Assembly (NCBI GenBank): GCA_902362965.1
Contig: CABIYQ010000006.1
Span: 1-64,000 of the forward strand
Direction of reading: 5' to 3'
Length of the DNA stretch: 64,000 nucleotides
Source of the DNA: Oscillospiraceae bacterium
GTDB taxonomy: Bacteria; Bacillota; Clostridia; Oscillospirales; Ruminococcaceae
Shown: in pieces, positions 31,701 to 39,824 of the stretch
Layout: each line of letters begins with the position of its first letter
How positions within the stretch are numbered: position 1 is the first letter of the stretch
Translations under genes and position numbers: made by a program
The notes under the pieces: model-generated
What the model was told of the DNA's origin: nothing
Seen by the model: the letters and a program-made list of their open reading frames with translations, nothing else
Databases searched by the model: none

Positions 31701-32354
31701 ATGAAAAAGATTAATATTATAACCGGTCATTACGGCAGCGGAAAAACCACAATTGCACTTAATACCGCTCTTAGACTGGCACAGAACAATAAAAAAGTAT
31801 CCATTGTGGATCTTGACATCGTAAATCCGTATTTCAGAACTTCAGATTTTCCGGAGCTGTTGAAAAAAAACAGTATAGAAATGATTGCGCCTATGTATGC
31901 CGGAAGCAATCTTGATATCCCTGCGGTAAACTTTGATATGGAAAGAATAATTTCCGAAAGCAGTCATGTTGTTATAGACGTAGGCGGTGATGACGCCGGA
32001 GCTTACGCCCTTGGCAGATATGCTCCCTTGATCGATTCAATGAAAGAGCAGACGGACATGCTGTATGTCATAAACTGCTATCGGTATCTTACCAAAACTC
32101 CGGCAGAGGCAGTTCAGCTTATGTATGAAATTGAACAGGCGGCAAGGATAAAACATACGGGAATTATTAATAATTCCTCACTTGGTTATGAAACTTCTGC
32201 CGAAGAAATAGAAAAATCCCATGAGTTTGCAGTGAAAATTTCAGAGGAAACCGGACTTCCTCTTGTATTTACCGCTTATAGAAAAGGTATTGATATAAAT
32301 ATTTCTCCTAAAACAGAAGTGGAACTGTTTGTAAAGCCTTTGTGGGATAAATAA
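31701..32354 (+). CDS. MinD/ParA-like P-loop ATPase of the kor operon
   Basis: A 217-residue nucleotide-binding protein. Its P-loop is GHYGSGKTTIALN (residues 9-21), then VDLDIVNPYFR (Walker A'-like aspartate) and VVIDVGGDDAGAYAL (Walker B). It resembles deviant Walker ATPases of the MinD/Mrp class. Genes of this type regularly precede 2-oxoacid:ferredoxin oxidoreductase genes in Clostridia, where a role in cluster assembly or enzyme maturation is suspected but unproven. korD begins 19 bases after its stop. GGAGAG lies about 12 bases before the start. Confidence 0.78.
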   Translation: MKKINIITGHYGSGKTTIALNTALRLAQNNKKVSIVDLDIVNPYFRTSDFPELLKKNSIEMIAPMYAGSNLDIPAVNFDMERIISESSHVVIDVGGDDAGAYALGRYAPLIDSMKEQTDMLYVINCYRYLTKTPAEAVQLMYEIEQAARIKHTGIINNSSLGYETSAEEIEKSHEFAVKISEETGLPLVFTAYRKGIDINISPKTEVELFVKPLWDK

Positions 32355-32373
32355 GAAAGGAGATTTTTTATCT

Positions 32374-32589
32374 ATGATAAAAATGGAAGTACTTTCCGAT
32401 AAATGTAAAGGATGCGGACTGTGTACGACGGCCTGTCCTAAAAAAATTGTGGTTATTCAGAAGGATGCAAGAAATAATAAAGGATATTTTACTGCCGCAT
32501 GTATAGATCAGGAAGCATGCGTAAGCTGTGCTATGTGCGCTTTGATATGTCCGGACTGCGCTATTAAAGTCAGCAAATATAAAGAATAA
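32374..32589 (+). CDS. korD: 2-oxoacid:ferredoxin oxidoreductase delta subunit (ferredoxin-like)
   Basis: A 71-residue ferredoxin with two 4Fe-4S motifs, CKGCGLCTTACP and CVSCAMCALICP, each CxxCxxCxxxCP. It passes electrons from the catalytic subunits to free ferredoxin. It is followed after 14 bases by the alpha subunit. The start follows AAAGGAG. The subunit order D-A-B-C is typical of the clostridial 2-oxoglutarate enzyme. Confidence 0.93.
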   Translation: MIKMEVLSDKCKGCGLCTTACPKKIVVIQKDARNNKGYFTAACIDQEACVSCAMCALICPDCAIKVSKYKE

Positions 32590-32603
32590 AGGAAGTTTTT
32601 TGA

Positions 32604-33659
32604 TTGGAAAGAAATTTAATGAAGGGCAATGAAGCCCTTGCCGAAGCTGCAATCAGAGCGGGCTGCCGCTGTTACTTCGGCTATCCTATAACACCTCAAA
32701 CGGAAATTGCCGCATATATGGCAAAGAGAATGCCAAAAGAGGGAAGAGTTTTTCTTCAGGCAGAATCTGAAATCGCCGCAATAAATATGGTTTTGGGAGC
32801 GGCATCAGCCGGAGTAAGAGCTATGACCTCATCATCTTCACCGGGTATAAGCCTTAAGTCGGAGGGAGTTTCGTATATTGCGGGAAGCGATTTGCCGTGC
32901 GTTATTATAAATGTTCAGAGAGGCGGTCCGGGTCTTGGAGGAATTCAGCCTTCACAGTCGGACTACTGGCAGGCTACAAAGGCTTTAGGACACGGAGATT
33001 TCCAGCTGCTTGTATATGCACCGTCATCTGTTCAGGAAATGGTCGACATGGTTATTAAAGCGTTTGATAATGCTGATAAATACCGTATGCCGGCAATGAT
33101 TCTTGCGGACGGTCTTTTAGGTCAGATGATGGAACCTGTTTCCTTTCCGGAAATCAGAAACAATCAGCCTGACAAGCCGTGGGCGACAAACGGTCACGGA
33201 AATAAACGTCCTCATAATATTATAAATTCACTGTTTTTACAGGCAGATGAACTGGAAAAGCTGAATTTTGAAAGATACAAGCGATATGAAATTGTAAAAA
33301 GAGAATGCCCGGAGGCGGAAACATATATGACAGAGGACGCTGATATTATAGTTGCCGCATATGGCGCTGTAGCAAGAATTGCAAAATCTGCCGTTCATAG
33401 TGCAAGAGAGCTTGGAATAAAGGCAGGACTTGTACGTCCGATTACGCTTTGGCCGTTCCCATCCGATATTATAAAAAAGTCTGCCGAAAACGCAAAAAAA
33501 ATTCTTGTCACCGAAATGAGTATGGGACAAATGGTAGACGATATTAAGCTTGCCGTTGAATGCAGAATCCCTGTACATTTTTACGGAAGAACCGGCGGTG
33601 TTGTTCCGACTCCTGACGAAGTACTTAATGAAATTAAAAAACTGGGAGGTGTTCAGTAA
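32604..33659 (+). CDS. korA: 2-oxoacid:ferredoxin oxidoreductase alpha subunit
   Basis: A 351-residue subunit beginning MERNLMKGNEALAEAAIRAG, the standard start of KorA/VorB. YFGYPITPQTEIA is the substrate-domain signature, with SSSSPGISLKSEGVSYIAGS following. The C-terminal part (RPITLWPFPSD) is the domain-II region. With KorB it oxidises 2-oxoglutarate (or a branched 2-oxoacid) to the acyl-CoA, reducing ferredoxin. The start is TTG after GGAAG; an ATG five codons later is possible but would trim conserved residues. Its stop overlaps the korB start. The adjacent citrate-to-2-oxoglutarate operon favours 2-oxoglutarate as substrate. Confidence 0.9.
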   Translation: MERNLMKGNEALAEAAIRAGCRCYFGYPITPQTEIAAYMAKRMPKEGRVFLQAESEIAAINMVLGAASAGVRAMTSSSSPGISLKSEGVSYIAGSDLPCVIINVQRGGPGLGGIQPSQSDYWQATKALGHGDFQLLVYAPSSVQEMVDMVIKAFDNADKYRMPAMILADGLLGQMMEPVSFPEIRNNQPDKPWATNGHGNKRPHNIINSLFLQADELEKLNFERYKRYEIVKRECPEAETYMTEDADIIVAAYGAVARIAKSAVHSARELGIKAGLVRPITLWPFPSDIIKKSAENAKKILVTEMSMGQMVDDIKLAVECRIPVHFYGRTGGVVPTPDEVLNEIKKLGGVQ

Positions 33660-34414
33660 TGGCAGTGGTATTTGAAAAACCGAAGTCTCTCCTTGACACA
33701 ACAATGCATTACTGTCCCGGCTGCACTCACGGAATAATTCACAGACTTATCTGCGAGGTAATTGACGAAATGGGCATTGAGGGGGATACTATTGGCGTGT
33801 GTCCGGTAGGCTGTTCGGTAATGGCTTATGATTACTTCGCCTGCGATATGATAGAAGCTCCTCACGGACGTGCTCCGGCTGTTGCAACAGGAGTAAAAAG
33901 AGCTTTGCCTGATAAATATGTTTTTACCTATCAGGGAGACGGTGACCTTGCGGCTATCGGTACTGCCGAAACTGTACACAGCGCTACACGAGGCGAAAAC
34001 ATTGTGGTCATCTTTGTAAACAATACTATTTACGGAATGACAGGCGGTCAGATGGCGCCTACTACTATTCCGGGTCAGGTGACGCAGACTACTCCTTACG
34101 GACGTGACACTAAAACTGCCGGATTTCCTGTGAAAATATGTGAGATGCTTTCCGCTCTGGACGGCGTTGCGCTGGCGCAGAGAACTTCCGTTGACAGCGT
34201 ACCCCATATAAGAGAAACAAAAAATGCTATCAGAAAGGCATTTGATAATCAGAAAAATAACAGAGGTTTTTCTATAGTTGAAATTCTTTCGACCTGCCCT
34301 ACTAACTGGGGACTTACGCCTATTGAATCAATGGAAAGGCTCAGAACTGAATGTATTCCCTATTTTCCTCTTGGAGTATATAAGGATATAACGGAAACGG
34401 AGGATAAAAAATGA
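33659..34414 (+). CDS. korB: 2-oxoacid:ferredoxin oxidoreductase beta subunit (TPP-binding)
   Basis: A 251-residue thiamine diphosphate subunit. HYCPGCTHGIIHRLICE holds the conserved PGC. The TPP/Mg motif is GDGDLAAIGTAE and NNTIYGMTGGQMAPTT. The ATG overlaps the korA stop by one base, and the gene overlaps korC by four bases, so the three are tightly coupled. The enzyme is cytoplasmic and oxygen-sensitive. Length fits KorB (about 250). Confidence 0.94.
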   Translation: MAVVFEKPKSLLDTTMHYCPGCTHGIIHRLICEVIDEMGIEGDTIGVCPVGCSVMAYDYFACDMIEAPHGRAPAVATGVKRALPDKYVFTYQGDGDLAAIGTAETVHSATRGENIVVIFVNNTIYGMTGGQMAPTTIPGQVTQTTPYGRDTKTAGFPVKICEMLSALDGVALAQRTSVDSVPHIRETKNAIRKAFDNQKNNRGFSIVEILSTCPTNWGLTPIESMERLRTECIPYFPLGVYKDITETEDKK

Positions 34415-34941
34415 ATAAGGAAATTTTACTGGCAGGATTCGGCGGTCAGGGTATTTTGTTTGCCGGAAAGGTTCTTGCTTACTGTGGTCTTATGGATAAA
34501 AAGGAACTTTCATGGCTGCCGTCATACGGTCCTGAAATGAGGGGAGGAACGGCAAACTGTTCCGTATGCATTTCAGATGAACCTATTGCTTCTCCGCTTG
34601 TAACTGAACCGGATTTGATGATGGCGATGAATCAGCCGTCATTTGAAAAATTTATTAATAAAGTAAAAGCCGGCGGTAAGGCGTTTATTGACAGTACTCT
34701 TGTTTCTCTCAAAAGTGAAAGAAAAGATGTGGAGTGTCATTATATTCCGGCTACACAGCTTGCAACGGACAATAATATCAACGGGACTGCAAACATTATT
34801 TTAATTGGAAAGATGATTAAGGAAAGCGGTCTGTTTTCCTTTGAGACCATAAAAAAGGCACTGGAAAAATGCGTACCTCCTAAGAGAAGTAATCTTTTGG
34901 GCATTAATCTCAGAGCAATAGAAATCGGTATGAGTGTTTGA
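34411..34941 (+). CDS. korC: 2-oxoacid:ferredoxin oxidoreductase gamma subunit
   Basis: A 176-residue subunit starting MNKEILLAGFGGQGILFAGK, the signature of the gamma domain. LPSYGPEMRGGTANCSVCIS is the other conserved block. It completes the four-subunit enzyme and ends the operon. The stop is followed at once by a terminator. Confidence 0.94.
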   Translation: MNKEILLAGFGGQGILFAGKVLAYCGLMDKKELSWLPSYGPEMRGGTANCSVCISDEPIASPLVTEPDLMMAMNQPSFEKFINKVKAGGKAFIDSTLVSLKSERKDVECHYIPATQLATDNNINGTANIILIGKMIKESGLFSFETIKKALEKCVPPKRSNLLGINLRAIEIGMSV

Positions 34942-34946
34942 ATATC

Positions 34947-34975
34947 AAGCCTGCGTTTGCCGCAGGCTTTTTTGT
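34947..34975 (+). terminator. Terminator of the kor operon
   Basis: AAGCCTGCG (34947-34955) pairs with CGCAGGCTT (34961-34969), followed by a T-run. Confidence 0.93.
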
Positions 34976-35099
34976 AAATTTTGTTCTTTTTTCTTTACAC
35001 AAGGCCGGTAAAATGTTATAATTATAATTGATATATTTCAATTTTGCTGAGTATGGATAGTAAGATAAATCGGAATTGATAAAGGGAGAATGACACAAT

Positions 35100-35477
35100 A
35101 TGTTTGAACAGGATTATATAATCAGACAGATTAAAGAATGTGTTGCTGCGGCAATGAAGCTGATATTCGGACTGGATACCGAAACACCTGCTTCTATGGA
35201 ATTTCAGAACAAAGAAAAACAAGCTTTATCTGATGAACTTATCATGGAAATAGACAACGGCAATATAAAAAATGCTATTTCAAATATGTATTTAAATACA
35301 CTTGACAAAACTAAAGATGATCTTCTTATAGGTCTGATTGTTTATTCTCATCTTTGCGAAAAAGATGATGATTTTCTGGATTCAAATTCAATCAGTTTTT
35401 CTGAAATAAAAGAAAGTGCAAAGGAATATTTTTCTGAATTTGGTTTATCATCAGTTGTCGACCTGATTATTGTTTGA
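35100..35477 (+). CDS. Hypothetical protein, DUF6483-like
   Basis: A 125-residue acidic helical protein starting MFEQDYIIRQIKECVAAAMK. This opening recalls the DUF6483 family of Clostridia, for which no function is known. The rest (NAISNMYLNTLDKTKDDLLI) suggests helical repeats like TPR-type folds. It has no membrane segment and appears to stand alone, with GGGAGAA before the start. Confidence 0.65.
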   Translation: MFEQDYIIRQIKECVAAAMKLIFGLDTETPASMEFQNKEKQALSDELIMEIDNGNIKNAISNMYLNTLDKTKDDLLIGLIVYSHLCEKDDDFLDSNSISFSEIKESAKEYFSEFGLSSVVDLIIV

Positions 35478-35558
35478 CTAACTTAACCGCAAATTCTGAT
35501 TTATTATAATTTTGTTGAATGTGGAATTACATAATATAAAATGATTAGGAGAAGAAAG

Positions 35559-36095
35559 ATGTCAGTTATCAAAGATTTGCAAACTGATGAAAATGGTTGG
35601 TTTGCTGATGGAAAATTCAATTCAACCTCGCTATTTAAGGGAGAAATGGCTGTTTCAATATTTATTGATGACGGTGCAACAGTTGAGTATGCTGAAAAAT
35701 GTATCGCACACTACAATAGCTTAAATAATAATATTGATATGCTCCTTAAATTGCAAGAATATCTCGTAAGATTTTTTCTGTATATGTATTCCGAGTGGAA
35801 AGAAATGGGGATATACGATGAAATCGTTAATGAGATTGAACCTGTTATGGAAGGCTATAAATCAGGCAGGAATCTTATTGAATATCTTTCCGAACCAACA
35901 CTGTATGTTTATCCGCCGAAAGGTGACGGAATAGGATATGGAATAGAATGTGATTGTCCCTGGGAACCTGAACATCAATGCTTAATCATCATTCGTAATG
36001 ATGAATTATTGTATGTTGGTCAATCTGATGGGTTGGACGCATGGGGAGACGAAGATGACTATTATTGTATTTGGCACGATGAAGATACAGAATAA
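35559..36095 (+). CDS. Hypothetical protein, DUF6985-like
   Basis: A 178-residue acidic protein (MSVIKDLQTDENGWFADGKF...). The N-terminal half has a beta pattern with MAVSIFIDDGATVEYAEKCI. The C-terminal half ends CPWEPEHQCLIIIRNDELLY and an Asp/Glu-rich tail. It resembles DUF6985 proteins, some of which occur as immunity-like proteins, but no toxin partner is seen here. AGGAG lies 7 bases before the chosen ATG; an earlier ATG six codons upstream would overlap it. Base composition (more AT-rich codons) differs from the neighbouring isp genes, so recent acquisition is possible. Confidence 0.6.
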   Translation: MSVIKDLQTDENGWFADGKFNSTSLFKGEMAVSIFIDDGATVEYAEKCIAHYNSLNNNIDMLLKLQEYLVRFFLYMYSEWKEMGIYDEIVNEIEPVMEGYKSGRNLIEYLSEPTLYVYPPKGDGIGYGIECDCPWEPEHQCLIIIRNDELLYVGQSDGLDAWGDEDDYYCIWHDEDTE

Positions 36096-36170
36096 TAACG
36101 ATTAAATTTAAAGTCCGAGTTGAATTGATTAATCACAGAATCATCAAAATCTATGGAAACGGAGAAAATA

Positions 36171-36848
36171 ATGAATACATCTGCAATAATCGTATGCGCC
36201 GGCAATTCAAGCCGTATGCAGGGCGTAAATAAAATACTGCTTCCCCTTGGAAAAACCAACGTTATAGGCTGTACTCTTACTGCTTTTCAAAAATGCGAAA
36301 GTATTACCGATATAGTTGTAGTCTGCCGCTGTCAGGACGAAGAAGAAATACGCAAAACGGCTGATAGTCTTGGTATTACAAAACTTCACGGCTTTGCACA
36401 GGGCGGCAGTACCCGTCAGCAGAGCGTTATAAACGGACTTAGAAAAATCAGTCCCGATACTGAAATGATCGCCGTTCATGACGGCGCAAGACCCCTTGTA
36501 AATCCTGCACATATTGAAAAAACAATAAAGGACGCTTCCGTTTTCGGCGGAGCGGTATTGGGAGTTCCTGTTAAGGATACTATAAAGATCGTTCATGACG
36601 GTCTTATTGAAGATACTCCGCACCGTCCTTCTCTTTACATAACACAAACTCCTCAAGTGTTTAAGCGTAGGCTTTACTTTGAAGGCGTAGATTTTGCCCT
36701 TGAGCATGAGCTGGATTTTACCGATGACTGTCAGCTTATGGAGGCAATAGGAGTTAAGGTCTGCATGACCACAGGAGATTACAAAAATATTAAAATCACA
36801 ACTCCCGAAGATATAAAAATAGCCCAACTTCTTTTACAGGAGGATTAA
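36171..36848 (+). CDS. ispD: 2-C-methyl-D-erythritol 4-phosphate cytidylyltransferase
   Basis: A 225-residue MEP-pathway enzyme that joins CTP and methylerythritol phosphate. The CTP loop is [20 protein letters not shown] (AxGxSxRM...K). [11 protein letters not shown] carries the metal-binding aspartate, and TQTPQVF and [12 protein letters not shown] are family signatures. The start follows CGGAG; an upstream in-frame ATG adds six poorly conserved residues. ispF follows after 5 bases, a common pairing. Confidence 0.94.
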   Translation: MNTSAIIVCAGNSSRMQGVNKILLPLGKTNVIGCTLTAFQKCESITDIVVVCRCQDEEEIRKTADSLGITKLHGFAQGGSTRQQSVINGLRKISPDTEMIAVHDGARPLVNPAHIEKTIKDASVFGGAVLGVPVKDTIKIVHDGLIEDTPHRPSLYITQTPQVFKRRLYFEGVDFALEHELDFTDDCQLMEAIGVKVCMTTGDYKNIKITTPEDIKIAQLLLQED

Positions 36849-36853
36849 ATATA

Positions 36854-37339
36854 ATGAGAATAGGACACGGATATGATGTACATAGGCTGACAGAAAACAG
36901 AAAGCTTATTTTAGGAGGAGTAGAGATTCCTTACGAAAAAGGACTTTTAGGACATTCAGACGCTGACGTTCTTACACATGCTGTAATGGACGCTTTTTTA
37001 GGAGCACTTGCATTGGGAGATATTGGAAAACATTTTCCCGATAACGATCCGGAGTATAAGGGCGCAGACAGTATAAAACTCTTAGAGCATGTATACAGAC
37101 TCATTATTAATAGAGGATATAAGCTCGGCAATTTGGACGCCGTGGTTTTAGCGCAGGCGCCGAAGCTTTCTCCTTACATAGAACAAATGAGAGAAAATAT
37201 AGCTAAAGCCTGCGGGTGCGAAATCTCACAAGTCAGCGTTAAAGCTACTACAGAAGAAAAAATGGGTTTTACAGGAGACGGTTCAGGTATGGCGGCTCAC
37301 TGTGTACTGCTTCTTGTCGAAAATAAGAACAGTATATAA
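36854..37339 (+). CDS. ispF: 2-C-methyl-D-erythritol 2,4-cyclodiphosphate synthase
   Basis: A 161-residue trimeric zinc enzyme of the MEP pathway. [12 protein letters not shown] holds the zinc-binding [19 protein letters not shown] supplies the zinc histidine and active-site residues. The C-terminal [15 protein letters not shown] is the family's end signature. It acts two steps after IspD. Shine-Dalgarno CAGGAGG is well placed. Confidence 0.95.
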   Translation: MRIGHGYDVHRLTENRKLILGGVEIPYEKGLLGHSDADVLTHAVMDAFLGALALGDIGKHFPDNDPEYKGADSIKLLEHVYRLIINRGYKLGNLDAVVLAQAPKLSPYIEQMRENIAKACGCEISQVSVKATTEEKMGFTGDGSGMAAHCVLLLVENKNSI

Positions 37340-37418
37340 TTTCCGGCATATAATAGTATCATCAGGAAGAATAGCATTAAGGCAATACTGTAAATGGCTG
37401 CCTTAGAAGATTGCGTTC

Positions 37419-37462
37419 AGAATTTGTGCTTGCAGGAGTAAATGCCTGTGAACACAAATTCT
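37419..37462 (+). promoter_or_regulatory. Hairpin before the DUF3343 gene
   Basis: AGAATTTGTG (37419-37428) pairs perfectly with CACAAATTCT (37453-37462), with an inner CAGG/CCTG stem. It ends 18 bases before the start codon and next to the Shine-Dalgarno AAGGGGTGAT. No T-run follows. A translational control element is possible; I do not recognise a riboswitch class. Confidence 0.45.
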
Positions 37463-37480
37463 CAAAGAAGGGGTGATACT

Positions 37481-37708
37481 ATGAATACGACAGCAGTCTC
37501 TATGCCCTCTGTTACACTTGCCATTAAAGCAAAGCGTATGTTCAATGAGCAGGGCTTTACATGCACGGTCAAAAGAGCCGCAAACGTTTCAGAAAACGGT
37601 TGCACTCATATGATCGTTGTTAACGGAGCTCCTGAAATAGTGATTGCATTTTTAGATAAATATAATATCGCATACGGAAAGCTATTGGGAGGCGCGATGC
37701 CGCAATGA
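37481..37708 (+). CDS. DUF3343 protein, putative sulfur/selenium carrier partner
   Basis: A 75-residue protein (MNTTAVSMPSVTLAIKAKRM...). The pattern S.TxAIKA...F...G..C.V.R.A......GC...I fits the DUF3343 family, with two cysteines (in GFTCTVKR and ENGCTHM). DUF3343 genes commonly sit with cysteine desulfurase-like or selenium-metabolism genes. Here it overlaps the start of such a gene by four bases. A role in sulfur or selenium transfer is inferred from this. The ATG follows AAGGGGTGAT; an upstream ATG lies inside the hairpin. Confidence 0.75.
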   Translation: MNTTAVSMPSVTLAIKAKRMFNEQGFTCTVKRAANVSENGCTHMIVVNGAPEIVIAFLDKYNIAYGKLLGGAMPQ

Positions 37709-38832
37709 CAATTAATTTTGACAATGCAGCAACGACTTTTCCAAAGCCCGTTTCTGTTGCAAATGCGATTTTTAAAGCGGTAAAGCAATATGGTGGAAAC
37801 GCAGGCAGGGGAGGTCATACGCTTACCTTATTAACTTCCGAAAAGGTTTTTGATACAAGGCAGACTGCCGCTGACTTTTTCGGCGCTCAGACAGAAAATG
37901 TAATTTTTACAGCTAACTGTACTCATGCGCTGAACTTTGCGATTCAGGGAATAATGTCGTCAGGCGGTCATATAATAATAAGCGGAATAGAACACAATTC
38001 TTCCGCAAGACCGGTTTATGCATTGGCTAAAAAAAGAAAATGTACCTTCAGTATAGCCGAAGTTTCAGACGATCCTGCTGAGACGGTCAATAATTTCCGT
38101 TCGCTTATAAATCATAATACCAAAGCAATTGTGTGTACAATTGCCGGTAATGTTACCGGACAGATAATGCCGTATAAGGAAATCGGGAAATTATGTCAGG
38201 AAAAAAATATCTGCTTTATTGCGGACGGAGCACAGGCGTGCGGAACTCTTGATATAAAAATGTCCGATGGAATAAATTTTTTGTGTACTGCCGGTCATAA
38301 GGGTCTTTACGGTCCTACGGGAACAGGACTTCTTATAAGCGATGGAAAATATAATTTAACTCCGTTGATTCAGGGCGGTACCGGAAGCTCGGCGCTGAAT
38401 CTTGAGCATCCGGATATGCTTCCCGATGGATTTGAAAGCGGTACAGTTAATACTGTAGGAATAATTGCCTTGAAGTATGGAATAGAATTTGTAAGGGACA
38501 TGAGACCGAATAAAATTTTTCAGCATGAAGATAAACTATGCCGAAAATTTATAAAGGGTCTTGCAGATACAAAAACCGTGATTTACCGTAATCCGGGAGT
38601 TGAATATGTTCCTATTGTTTCATTTAATATTCCGGATATGAAACCGGAGGATGCAGCAGATAAGCTGAATCAGTACGGTTTTTGCCTGAGAGCAGGTCTT
38701 CATTGTTCTCCGCTTGCTCATTATTCTCTTGGTACGCCGGACGGGACTGTAAGATTTGCTCCGTCTGTTTTTAATAACGAACAGCAAGTTGAAAGTCTTG
38801 TGAAAACTATAAAAAAAATACAGAAAATATAA
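37705..38832 (+). CDS. Cysteine desulfurase-like class V aminotransferase
   Basis: A 375-residue PLP enzyme of the cysteine desulfurase/selenocysteine lyase group. It starts MTINFDNAATTFPKPVSVAN. The PLP aspartate block is CFIADGAQACGTLDI and the lysine is in CTAGHKGLYGPTGTG. The mobile catalytic loop LRAGLHCSPLAHYSLGTPDG holds the cysteine. Loop and length resemble the type I/II-intermediate branch often found with DUF3343 rather than IscS or SufS, so a house-keeping Fe-S role is not assured. Its start overlaps the DUF3343 stop (ATGA). Confidence 0.85.
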   Translation: MTINFDNAATTFPKPVSVANAIFKAVKQYGGNAGRGGHTLTLLTSEKVFDTRQTAADFFGAQTENVIFTANCTHALNFAIQGIMSSGGHIIISGIEHNSSARPVYALAKKRKCTFSIAEVSDDPAETVNNFRSLINHNTKAIVCTIAGNVTGQIMPYKEIGKLCQEKNICFIADGAQACGTLDIKMSDGINFLCTAGHKGLYGPTGTGLLISDGKYNLTPLIQGGTGSSALNLEHPDMLPDGFESGTVNTVGIIALKYGIEFVRDMRPNKIFQHEDKLCRKFIKGLADTKTVIYRNPGVEYVPIVSFNIPDMKPEDAADKLNQYGFCLRAGLHCSPLAHYSLGTPDGTVRFAPSVFNNEQQVESLVKTIKKIQKI

Positions 38833-38882
38833 TAAAAACTATTGAAATTATCTGTATTTATGGTAAAATTATATTAGGATAA

Positions 38883-38907
38883 TACGGAGGGGCAAAGCCC
38901 CTCTGTA
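38883..38907. repeat. REP-like palindrome before cdaA
   Basis: TACGGAGGGGC (38883-38893), loop AAA, GCCCCTCTGTA (38897-38907) form an 11-bp stem with one G-T pair. Without a T-run it is not a good terminator. Such GC-rich hairpins in AT-rich intergenic DNA are often dispersed repeats. Confidence 0.5.
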
Positions 38908-38942
38908 CATAGTAAATGGTAGAAAAGGAAGGGGAGTGAGTT

Positions 38943-39824
38943 ATGTACGCAATAAAAAATGGAATAAATATGGTATGGAATGTTTTGCAGTCGATAACTT
39001 TTATGGACATAATTGACATGCTTCTTATGTCGTATTTGATATACATACTTATAAAATTTATAAAAGAAACTCGTGCAGGACAACTGGTTAAAGGAATTTT
39101 ACTTATTGCCGCCGCATATCTTGTAAGCACTTTTATCGGATTGAAATCAATTTCATATATAGTAAAAAGTATTTTGAACGTAGGCATTCTTGCCATACTT
39201 ATTATGTTTCAGCCTGAGATCAGGCGAGCACTTGAAAAAGCGGGGCGTACAAAGCTGGGAGTAAATTTATTTAATTTTTCAGGTTCTTCAGATGAATTAA
39301 CGTCTCAGTGGAATAATGCCATAGAAGCCATATGTGATTCGTGTATGGACTTATCCTCTACCAAAACAGGTGCATTGATTGTAATTGAGAGACAAACTAA
39401 ACTGGGAGAGCAGATAGCAAACGGAACAATAATAAACGCCAAACCCAGTAAGGAGCTTTTTGGAAATATATTTTATCCTAATACGCCCCTTCATGACGGA
39501 GCAGTAATTATCAGAGACGGAATTATTCTTGCAGCGGCATGTTTTTTGCCTAAGCCTCAAAAGGAAGAACTTATAAATAAAAAGCTTGGCTCAAGGCACA
39601 GAGCGGCAATTGGAATGAGTGAAAATTCCGATGCGGTTATTGTTGTGGTTTCTGAGGAAACCGGACAAATTTCTGTTGCGGAAAATGGTGTGCTCGTCCG
39701 TGACTTTACACGGTTCAGATTAAATGAATATCTTCATGAGGCAGTTATTCCAAAGCCTGTGGACTCTAAGAAAAAACTTCCGGTAAGGAAAGGTTTTCGT
39801 TCAAAAGGAGATGGTAAAAAGTGA
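38943..39824 (+). CDS. cdaA: Diadenylate cyclase CdaA
   Basis: A 293-residue membrane enzyme making c-di-AMP from ATP. Three membrane helices lie at about residues 20-38, 47-66 and 72-90. The DAC domain has the active-site motifs DGAVIIRDG and GSRHRAAIG, with NTPLHDGAV before them. The C-terminal tail is basic (SKKKLPVRKGFRSKGDGKK). It overlaps the start of cdaR by four bases. c-di-AMP controls potassium, osmolyte and wall homeostasis. GGAAGGGGAG precedes the ATG. Confidence 0.95.
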   Translation: MYAIKNGINMVWNVLQSITFMDIIDMLLMSYLIYILIKFIKETRAGQLVKGILLIAAAYLVSTFIGLKSISYIVKSILNVGILAILIMFQPEIRRALEKAGRTKLGVNLFNFSGSSDELTSQWNNAIEAICDSCMDLSSTKTGALIVIERQTKLGEQIANGTIINAKPSKELFGNIFYPNTPLHDGAVIIRDGIILAAACFLPKPQKEELINKKLGSRHRAAIGMSENSDAVIVVVSEETGQISVAENGVLVRDFTRFRLNEYLHEAVIPKPVDSKKKLPVRKGFRSKGDGKK

